From assembly GCA_003497765.1 (NCBI GenBank), contig DNNY01000173.1:520-11126 (forward strand): a stretch of 10,607 nucleotides of DNA, written 5' to 3'. The DNA comes from Oceanospirillaceae bacterium (GTDB taxonomy: Bacteria; Pseudomonadota; Gammaproteobacteria; Pseudomonadales; Balneatricaceae). The position numbers and the translations under genes were made by a program. Under the pieces are notes generated by a model. That model saw only the letters and a list, made by a program, of their open reading frames with translations. It was not told the origin of the DNA and did no database searches. Of the stretch, positions 6,373-10,607 are shown in pieces; position 1 is the stretch's first letter, and the number at the start of each line of letters is the position of its first letter.

Positions 6373-7225
6373 TAGCAATACCAGCCAAAATAACCGCCAT
6401 AGCAATAAAATCCACTAAAGCAACTGGCTCGGCTAAAAAAGCAGCCCCTGCTAAATAAGCAATCACTGGGATTATATAATTGTTGTTAGAAACAAAATGT
6501 GGCCCAGCTTGCTTAACAAGGGTTAAATATATAACTGATGCCAAGCCAGTTGGAACTAACCCAAGCCAAATAAGGCTTATTAAGCTTTCTGTGGCTACGC
6601 TTCGCCAATCAACAAGCCACATATCGGGCCAAATGAACGCGCCCATAATCGCCGCACTAATCATAATACCAGTACTAAGCACGCTTATATCTGGAGGTGC
6701 CTGTAGCCTAAGTAATATAGTATTAACAGCATAACTAAAAGCCGCCAGTAGAATGATAATGGCGCCAAACCAACTATTGTTTCCTCTAATAAGACTTGGC
6801 CACAATACAAAAGCAACACCCATAATCCCCATTATGAAACCAATTATCCGGTTTCTAGTTAATTTTTCACCCGTAATAAACCAGTGAGCTAATAACATGG
6901 TTGCTAAGGGCATAATGGCCATTAATAGACCAGCCATACCTGATGTTACTGTTTGCTGTCCGTGAGCAATTAACCAGTAGGGTAATAAATTACCCAGGCA
7001 AGCAAAGAGGGCGAATTTACCCCATTCAATAAGCTTTACCGGTAGTCGTTTGTTCTGATATAGCATGACTAGAAATAAAACTAACGCAGCCAATATTAAG
7101 CGCCAACCAACAATTTGTTCTGGCGTAAAAGAACGTAGACTTACCGCGATATTTAAAAACGAAGTACCCCAAAGCAAAGACAAGCAGGCAAAGAGTATCC
7201 AGTGGCGAGAATTGATGGGTGTCAT
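6359..7225 (-). CDS. EamA/DMT-superfamily inner-membrane transporter
   Basis: A 288-aa drug/metabolite-type transporter with two EamA repeats and about ten membrane helices. The first repeat opens with the family hallmark LSLLWGTSF near residue 16 and contains GWRLILAALVLF. Each half ends in the usual pattern of a Gly/Glu loop followed by a hydrophobic helix (ITGEKLTRNRIIGF, then FLAEPVALVDFIAM). The C-terminus is the short basic SRR. Substrates of such proteins (amino acids, nucleosides, purines and others) cannot be deduced. Start choice: the open frame extends 20 codons upstream to a TTG at 7285, but those residues are polar and unlike the family, and the ATG at 7225 places the first helix at the expected distance. 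No strong ribosome site is seen at either. The gene is divergent from a small XRE regulator, which may control it, and overlaps the regulator gene at 5731-6372 tail-to-tail by 14 bases. Confidence 0.9.
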   Translation of the reverse strand: MTPINSRHWILFACLSLLWGTSFLNIAVSLRSFTPEQIVGWRLILAALVLFLVMLYQNKRLPVKLIEWGKFALFACLGNLLPYWLIAHGQQTVTSGMAGLLMAIMPLATMLLAHWFITGEKLTRNRIIGFIMGIMGVAFVLWPSLIRGNNSWFGAIIILLAAFSYAVNTILLRLQAPPDISVLSTGIMISAAIMGAFIWPDMWLVDWRSVATESLISLIWLGLVPTGLASVIYLTLVKQAGPHFVSNNNYIIPVIAYLAGAAFLAEPVALVDFIAMAVILAGIAISRR

Positions 7226-7281
7226 TCTATATGTCTGTTGTGGGCATAATCGGCGTATTGTGGGGTATATAGTTAGTTTTA

Positions 7282-7401
7282 GCAAAGTTAACTATGACTA
7301 TTTACTAAAATTTAATTCTGAGCCTTAGTGGCTATAGGTTAGGACAAAACCGCTTTTATATATTTAATTTAACATAATATACATTATGCGAAGTTAAATA
7401 T
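7282..7401. promoter_or_regulatory. Candidate operator region between EamA gene and XRE gene
   Basis: The divergent 233-bp gap holds two related elements. GC(A/G)AAGTTAA(A/C)TAT occurs at 7282-7295 and 7388-7401 in the same orientation (12 of 14 bases identical). The second overlaps an inverted repeat: CATAAT (7373-7378) and ATTATG (7383-7388) around ATAC. The outer arms ATTTAAC (7367-7373) and GTTAAAT (7393-7399) extend that symmetry with a 4-base CGAA interruption. XRE regulators often bind such symmetric sites near their own promoter. The region is AT-rich, so some similarity is expected by chance. Confidence 0.4.
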
Positions 7402-7423
7402 AGCAAATAAAAGGCGAGCCCGT

Positions 7424-7429
7424 TATAAT
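7424..7429 (+). promoter_or_regulatory. -10 element of the XRE gene
   Basis: A perfect TATAAT lies 29 bases before the ATG, leaving a leader of about 23 bases that contains the ribosome site GAGGAA (7445-7450). No -35 is recognisable at 16-18 bases (TAGCAA at 17). The missing -35 together with the inverted repeat centred near 7380, about 55 bases before the expected RNA start, would suit an activated promoter (inference). Confidence 0.5.
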
Positions 7430-7458
7430 AAATTTAAGCTTTGCGAGGAATTTAACTA

Positions 7459-7776
7459 ATGACGTCCCATACCTGCCCGGTTGCTAAGCGCATCAAACAA
7501 GCCCGACAACTAGTCGGCATCTCTCAGCGTAACTTAGGTATCGCTGCTGGTATTGAACCTGGCTCCGCCAGTGCGCGCATGAATCAATATGAGCGTGGTA
7601 AGCATGTCCCCGATTATGAAACGCTCAGTAAGTTAGCCACGGTGCTAACAGTCCCTGTTAATTTCTTTTATTGTATCGATGATAATGAAGCCCAGTTTCA
7701 ACTCAACTATCATCAGTTACATAGCGCGCAACAGGATCAGGTAAAATCATTGGTTAAGCGAATAAATTTTAACTAA
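7459..7776 (+). CDS. XRE-family helix-turn-helix regulator
   Basis: A 105-aa cytosolic DNA-binding protein that is little more than one HTH_3/Cro-CI domain at about residues 7-70. VAKRIKQARQLVGISQRNLGI gives helix 1 and the start of the HTH, INPGSAS-like IEPGSASARMNQYERGK gives the recognition helix and the conserved xxYERG turn, and YETLSKLATVLTVPVNFFY is the last helix of the fold. The remaining 35 residues (DDNEAQFQLNYHQL onward) are a short tail that may mediate dimer contacts. GAGGAA eight bases before the ATG supports the start. It is divergent from the EamA transporter gene and followed by a strong terminator, so it is monocistronic. It has no nearby toxin, antitoxin partner or phage genes. 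Control of itself and of the transporter is a reasonable guess from layout alone. Confidence 0.9.
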   Translation: MTSHTCPVAKRIKQARQLVGISQRNLGIAAGIEPGSASARMNQYERGKHVPDYETLSKLATVLTVPVNFFYCIDDNEAQFQLNYHQLHSAQQDQVKSLVKRINFN

Positions 7777-7801
7777 TTGATTTTATTATCTTTACATACA
7801 A

Positions 7802-7828
7802 AAAAAGCCAGCATATTGCTGGCTTTTT
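7802..7828. terminator. Bidirectional terminator after the XRE gene
   Basis: AGCCAGC (7806-7812) and GCTGGCT (7818-7824) pair around ATATT. A-runs on the left and T-runs on the right extend the stem to 11 bp and give a T-tail in both directions. It ends the XRE transcript and also lies about 20 bases past the stop of the minus-strand 49-aa gene, so it serves both. Confidence 0.93.
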
Positions 7829-7846
7829 ACATTTAAGACTAATGTC

Positions 7847-7996
7847 TTATTTGCTTATTAGTTCTACTTTTGCAGCATCTTCTGCCATAAAACGCTTAAC
7901 TTTCTTGATACCAAAGAAGGTTAAAAACAAGCTACCTGCGATAACAGCTAAACTTGCAGACAAAGGTGCTAGAGTGTAGACATCAATAGCGAACAT
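7847..7996 (-). CDS. Small single-span membrane protein (49 aa)
   Basis: A 49-codon frame, below common size cut-offs, with good support as a real gene. An ATG is preceded by AGG nine bases upstream (8008-8006), an in-frame TAA lies six bases further up so the start is unambiguous, and a bidirectional terminator sits just after the stop. The protein begins MFAIDVYTLAPLSA, has one membrane helix at about residues 11-30 (SLAVIAGSLFLTFFGI), then a basic stretch KKVKRF (31-36) and a charged tail with AEDAAKVE. By the positive-inside rule the N-terminus would face the periplasm and the tail the cytosol. I do not recognise the family. It lacks the signal peptide and acidic N-terminus of filamentous-phage coat proteins, and no phage genes are nearby. 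A stress-related or regulatory small membrane protein is possible, but nothing in the window tells which partner it has. Confidence 0.7.
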   Translation of the reverse strand: MFAIDVYTLAPLSASLAVIAGSLFLTFFGIKKVKRFMAEDAAKVELISK

Positions 7997-8002
7997 AGAT
8001 AA

Positions 8003-8044
8003 TTACCTAAGTTAAAATAGAAATCTCAATTAAGGTAAATTCTA
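8003..8044 (-). promoter_or_regulatory. Leader of the 49-aa gene: -10-like site and SD-covering inverted repeat
   Basis: On the minus strand TAGAAT (8044-8039) could be a -10, without a clear -35. In the RNA, TTACCT (8038-8033) can pair with AGGTAA (8008-8003), and the second arm contains the AGG ribosome site of the small gene. The loop is 24 bases and the stem 6 bp, so it is a weak structure. If RNA starts seven bases past TAGAAT the first arm would be lost, so the two readings partly exclude each other. Confidence 0.3.
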
Positions 8045-8149
8045 ACAAAAATACGGATAAATGTGGGTTATTGTGACTATTTGCGCCGAATATCATGGTG
8101 GGTAAATATCGACAATAAGCCTACTTTTATGCCCCTTGCTAAGTATATC

Positions 8150-9568
8150 TTAGTAGCGATAATGCTCTGGCTTATAAGGCCCATTAATGTTTACGCCAAT
8201 ATAATCAGCTTGTTCTTGGGATAAAGTAGTTAGTTCAGCACCTAATTTATCTAGATGTAAACGAGCCACCTCCTCGTCAAGTTCTTTTGCTAGTCGATAT
8301 ACACCTACTTCGCGATCCTTATTTTGCGCAATATCAATTTGTGCAATGGTCTGATTGGTAAAGCTAGTAGACATTACAAAACTTGGGTGGCCTGTGGCAC
8401 AGCCCAAGTTGATTAAGCGACCCTCAGCCAAAATATAGATACTATTACCAGTCGGGAAAGTATAACGATGTACTGGGCAGTTAAAGTCTTTAATCTCTTC
8501 TTTAACTACGCCAGGCATGGCTTCCAACTCGGCCATCTGTAACTCATTATCAAAATGACCAATATTACAAACAATCGCCTGATCTTTCATACGGCTCATT
8601 TGGTCAGCTGTAATAATATCTTTGTTACCAGTTGTGGTGACAAAGATATCAGCAACTGGCAGTGCATTTTCAATGGTAGTTACTTGATAACCAGACATAC
8701 AGGCTTGCAGGGCACAGATTGGATCGATTTCGGATACCATTACACGGGCACGCTCATTAGCAAGTGATTCAGCTGAGCCCTTACCTACATCACCAAAACC
8801 ACAAACCATGGCTACTTTACCTGAAAGCAATACATCCATAGCGCGTTTAATACCGTCAGTTAGGGAATGACGACAACCATATACATTGTCGAATTTGGCT
8901 TTGGTGACAGAATCATTCACATTAATAGCTTGGAATTTAAGCTCTGCTTTTTCTGCCATCTGTACCAAACGGTGCACACCTGTTGTGGTTTCTTCAGATA
9001 CGCCAACTACCTTCTCAGCCATGGCTGTCCAATGACCGGGACGTTCTTTTAATACCCTTTTAATAAGATCAAAAATAACCTGCTCTTCTTTGCTGGAAGC
9101 TTTACCAGCAACTACACTAGGATCTTTTTCTGCTTTAGAGCCTAAGTGAATTAACAATGTAGCATCTCCGCCATCATCCACAATTTGCTCTGGTCCTGTG
9201 CCATCTGGCCACGTTAAGGCGCGATAGGTACAATCCCAATACTCTTCAAGAGTTTCCCCTTTCCAAGCAAATACAGGCGTTCCGGCAGCGGCAATGGCTG
9301 CAGCTGCATGATCTTGAGTAGAAAAGATATTACAAGAACACCAGCGCACATCAGCGCCTAGTTCTACCAAGGTTTCAATTAATACGGCGGTTTGTGTGGT
9401 CATATGCAATGACCCCATAATTTTAATACCAGCTAAGGGTTTTTCTGCGCCATATTTTTCACGACAGGCCATAAGGCCAGGCATTTCATATTCAGCGATA
9501 CTCAGTTCTTTACGGCCATAATCTGCCAATGCAATATCGGCTACTTGATATTCAGGTGCCATAGACAT
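8150..9568 (-). CDS. ahcY: S-adenosylhomocysteine hydrolase
   Basis: Cytosolic NAD-dependent enzyme that splits S-adenosylhomocysteine to adenosine and homocysteine, relieving product inhibition of methyltransferases. From this start it is 472 aa, the long bacterial form with an insert of roughly 40 residues in the catalytic domain, as in Pseudomonas (about 469). The substrate part has [16 protein letters not shown] and [14 protein letters not shown] early, then [13 protein letters not shown] near 218. The NAD-binding Rossmann glycine motif is [10 protein letters not shown] near 257. HFDNE is in place, and the C-terminus KPEHYRY is the conserved tail that reaches the partner subunit's cofactor. 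Start choice: a TTG at 9574 abuts the ribosome site, whereas GAAGGA (9580-9575) lies six bases before the ATG at 9568. hspQ lies 47 bases upstream on the same strand, so they are probably cotranscribed. No metF follows, and there is no room for an SAH riboswitch directly upstream. No clear terminator is seen after the stop. Confidence 0.97.
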   Translation of the reverse strand: MSMAPEYQVADIALADYGRKELSIAEYEMPGLMACREKYGAEKPLAGIKIMGSLHMTTQTAVLIETLVELGADVRWCSCNIFSTQDHAAAAIAAAGTPVFAWKGETLEEYWDCTYRALTWPDGTGPEQIVDDGGDATLLIHLGSKAEKDPSVVAGKASSKEEQVIFDLIKRVLKERPGHWTAMAEKVVGVSEETTTGVHRLVQMAEKAELKFQAINVNDSVTKAKFDNVYGCRHSLTDGIKRAMDVLLSGKVAMVCGFGDVGKGSAESLANERARVMVSEIDPICALQACMSGYQVTTIENALPVADIFVTTTGNKDIITADQMSRMKDQAIVCNIGHFDNELQMAELEAMPGVVKEEIKDFNCPVHRYTFPTGNSIYILAEGRLINLGCATGHPSFVMSTSFTNQTIAQIDIAQNKDREVGVYRLAKELDEEVARLHLDKLGAELTTLSQEQADYIGVNINGPYKPEHYRY

Positions 9569-9615
9569 AGTCAATCCTTCAATAGATAAACGATAAAATT
9601 TAGGGAACTAAACAA

Positions 9616-9954
9616 TTAATTAATACTAAACCGTGGCTTATATTCGCCACTGTAGTCAACCGAAAACCAACGATCAATACCCTTATGTTGCACAGGCTGA
9701 TCGGTATTGGCATATTCTAAATTCTGTTCAGAAACATAAGACTCGTGTTCGCTGCCATCAGTTAGTATATGGTAGAACGGTTGTTGTTTTTCAATAGAGG
9801 GTTGCCCTATATTATGCAGAGCTTTACAGGCTTCTTGATACCAGGCTTCATCTAGAGCATACTCGAAGTCCACCTCAAAAATTACCCCACGAAAACCAAA
9901 GTGCTTGTGTCTTACCACTTGCCCAATATTGAATTTTGCTTGAGGAATTTGCAT
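9616..9954 (-). CDS. hspQ: Heat-shock protein HspQ (YccV-like)
   Basis: A 112-aa protein of the HspQ/hemimethylated-DNA-binding YccV family (E. coli HspQ is 105 aa). The family pattern is plain: KFNIGQVVRHKHFGFRGVIFEVD at residues 7-29, DEAWY near 35, QPFYHIL near 58, and YVSEQNLE near 73. In enterobacteria HspQ is heat-induced, affects DnaA stability and acts as a Lon specificity factor. Compared with short versions there is a slightly longer segment (EACKALHNIGQPSIEKQQ) between the two conserved blocks, and a C-terminal tail with DRWFSVDYSGEYKPRF. AAAGG about ten bases before the ATG is an acceptable ribosome site. A TATAAT-containing promoter lies about 75 bases upstream. Downstream, ahcY follows after 47 bases. 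In E. coli hspQ and yccA are also near neighbours, as here where yccA is divergent. Confidence 0.92.
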   Translation of the reverse strand: MQIPQAKFNIGQVVRHKHFGFRGVIFEVDFEYALDEAWYQEACKALHNIGQPSIEKQQPFYHILTDGSEHESYVSEQNLEYANTDQPVQHKGIDRWFSVDYSGEYKPRFSIN

Positions 9955-9992
9955 CTATAATCGACCTTTAAAAGAAAAGATGACAAAAGGAA

Positions 9993-10024
9993 TTAGGTAT
10001 TAGCCTTAAACACCTAATAAGGCT
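9993..10024 (-). promoter_or_regulatory. Interlocking inverted repeats in hspQ leader
   Basis: Read on the minus strand, AGCCTTA (10024-10018) can pair with TAAGGCT (10008-10002). TTAGGT (10017-10012), which lies in that loop, can pair with ACCTAA (9998-9993). The order is arm1, arm2, arm1', arm2', so the two stems are alternatives or form an H-type pseudoknot, though the connecting loops (0, 3 and 3 bases) look too tight for both at once. The expected RNA start is near 10022, which puts the first arm at the very 5' end. Any regulatory role is inference. Confidence 0.4.
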
Positions 10025-10028
10025 TGGG

Positions 10029-10058
10029 ATTATAACCTGTTATAAGCTTTTAAGCCAA
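10029..10058 (-). promoter_or_regulatory. Sigma-70-like promoter for hspQ-ahcY, overlapped by a palindrome
   Basis: On the minus strand TTGGCT (10058-10053) and a perfect TATAAT (10034-10029) are 18 bases apart. The -10 overlaps the inverted repeat TTATAA-CCTG-TTATAA (10030-10045), a plausible repressor site. I see no good match to the sigma-32 heat-shock consensus, so heat control, if present, is not obvious here. Confidence 0.5.
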
Positions 10059-10090
10059 TTCTGTCTAAATACTAAATCAAATATAAATAC

Positions 10091-10119
10091 TTGAAAAAAC
10101 AATCACAAACCACTATAAA
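10091..10119 (+). promoter_or_regulatory. Sigma-70 promoter for yccA
   Basis: TTGAAA (10091-10096) and TATAAA (10114-10119) are each five of six to consensus and exactly 17 bases apart. RNA would begin near 10126, giving a leader of about 100 bases before the ATG. The leader holds a perfect inverted repeat AAACAG-C-CTGTTT (10155-10167). TAAATACT occurs three times around the promoter (10066-10073, 10084-10091, 10116-10123). Confidence 0.55.
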
Positions 10120-10224
10120 TACTCCTGTACTTAAGCAGCTAACCCTTTAACTGTAAACAGCCTGTTTTGGCTTATACGGCTAGTTGATAAGGTGCTACTT
10201 TGAATTATACGAGGATTATCAAGC

Positions 10225-10607
10225 ATGCAAGATCAAATTCAATATGCTAGTAGTGGACGTGAATCGGCTTTAGCAACTAACAAACTGTTGCGAAACACTT
10301 ATGCCCTGCTCTCCATGACGCTATTATTTAGTGCCCTAACCGCCAGTATCGCAATTTTTACCAACGCTGGCTTTATTAATCCTATCATTAGCTTAGTAGT
10401 GATGTTGGGTACCTTATTTGCCCTGCATCGCGCGCAAAACTCAGTCTGGTCTTTACCATTGGTCTTTTTCTTTACTGGCTTTTTAGGTTATAGCTTAGGC
10501 CCAATTATCAATTTGTATTTGGGTATGGCTAACGGCGGTCAGATTGTAGCCACTGCTTTGGCCTTTACTGGTATTACCTTCTTAGGCCTATCTGCCTATT
10601 CCATTAG
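10225..10607 (+). CDS. yccA: BAX inhibitor-1/YccA family membrane protein, 5' part (partial)
   Basis: The gene runs off the window; 127 codons are visible of roughly 220 expected. It begins MQDQIQYASSGRESALATNK, followed by LLRNTYALLSMTLLFSALTA, the hallmark opening of the BI-1/YccA family (xLRNTYxLLxxTLLFSA). At least three or four membrane helices are seen in the visible part (about 27-46, 53-68, 76-90 and 105-125), the last containing ALAFTGITFLGLSAYS, the family motif. In E. coli YccA is a seven-span inner-membrane protein that binds and modulates the FtsH protease. GAGGA (10211-10215), nine bases before the ATG, is a strong ribosome site. It is divergent from hspQ, its near neighbour in enterobacteria as well. 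Confidence 0.93.
   Translation, partial: MQDQIQYASSGRESALATNKLLRNTYALLSMTLLFSALTASIAIFTNAGFINPIISLVVMLGTLFALHRAQNSVWSLPLVFFFTGFLGYSLGPIINLYLGMANGGQIVATALAFTGITFLGLSAYSI

Noticed and set aside
6480..6734. Plus-strand frame opposite the EamA transporter gene
   Set aside because: Antisense to a clear membrane transporter; its hydrophobic stretches arise from the complementary strand. The same holds for the frame at 7065-7328, which only partly leaves the transporter gene and has no ribosome site.
7847..7996. Filamentous-phage major coat protein
   Set aside because: Size and a helix followed by a basic stretch are suggestive, but there is no signal peptide, the acidic segment is at the wrong end, and no phage genes are nearby.
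7459..7996. Toxin-antitoxin pair made of the XRE protein and the 49-aa membrane peptide
   Set aside because: They are convergent genes separated by a strong bidirectional terminator, not an operon, so the usual type II layout is absent. Nothing else supports a pair.
8138..8153. Terminator at the ahcY stop (CTAAG-TATAT-CTTAG)
   Set aside because: The stem is only 5 bp and AT-rich, overlaps the stop codon, and is followed on the minus strand by CAAGGGGC instead of a T-run.
8555..9052. Plus-strand frames opposite ahcY (8555-8767 and 8867-9052)
   Set aside because: Antisense to a strongly conserved enzyme, with unusual Cys/His/Thr-rich composition and no supporting start signals.
9569..9615. 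SAH riboswitch upstream of ahcY
   Set aside because: Only 47 bases separate hspQ and ahcY and they are AT-rich without the conserved SAH aptamer core; there is not enough room.
10151..10167. LexA box in the yccA leader
   Set aside because: CTGT at 10151 is not followed by ACAG at an 8-base spacing; the symmetric element is AAACAG-C-CTGTTT, which does not fit. The CTGT/ACAG pair after hupB (104-115) has a 4-base spacing and fails too.

Overview
The window is about 10.6 kb of ordinary-looking, rather AT-rich chromosome from a gammaproteobacterium. The gene content (hupB-ppiD, uvrC-pgsA with a UvrY/GacA-type regulator, hspQ, yccA, the long form of ahcY) fits that class. The PpiD N-terminus and the hypoxanthine phosphoribosyltransferase resemble Pseudomonas/Cellvibrionales-type proteins more than enteric ones; the exact genus cannot be fixed by reading alone. 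I see no insertion sequence, prophage, CRISPR array, tRNA or rRNA.

Layout. 1-94 is the 3' end of hupB (HU-beta), followed by two hairpins, the second a clear terminator. ppiD (membrane-anchored periplasmic chaperone) follows on + and is separated by a bidirectional terminator from a convergent hypoxanthine/guanine phosphoribosyltransferase gene. A divergent promoter region (2796-3008) then feeds a + strand group: an unrecognised 80-aa protein, uvrC, pgsA and a NarL/LuxR-type response regulator. The regulator overlaps tail-to-tail with a minus-strand EamA/DMT transporter. A 233-bp divergent region (7226-7458) with repeat elements separates that transporter from a small XRE regulator on +. After a bidirectional terminator come three minus-strand genes: a 49-aa single-membrane-span protein (7847-7996), ahcY and hspQ, the last two probably one operon. 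The window ends in the 5' part of a yccA/BAX-inhibitor-1 family gene on +. No gene-free stretch exceeds 300 bp; the longest is 9955-10224.

How the genes relate. Several act in protein quality control: PpiD at the inner membrane, HspQ (a Lon-associated factor in enterobacteria) and YccA (an FtsH modulator in E. coli). uvrC (nucleotide excision repair), pgsA (phosphatidylglycerol synthesis) and a UvrY/GacA-like regulator form a classic gammaproteobacterial neighbourhood, but here the regulator lies after pgsA instead of before uvrC. AhcY recycles S-adenosylhomocysteine and Hpt salvages purines.

I found no convincing undescribed multi-gene system. The parts most worth a second look are the 80-aa protein at the head of the uvrC transcript, the 49-aa membrane protein with a possibly occluded ribosome site, the repeats in the XRE/EamA divergent region, and the interlocking inverted repeats in the hspQ leader.
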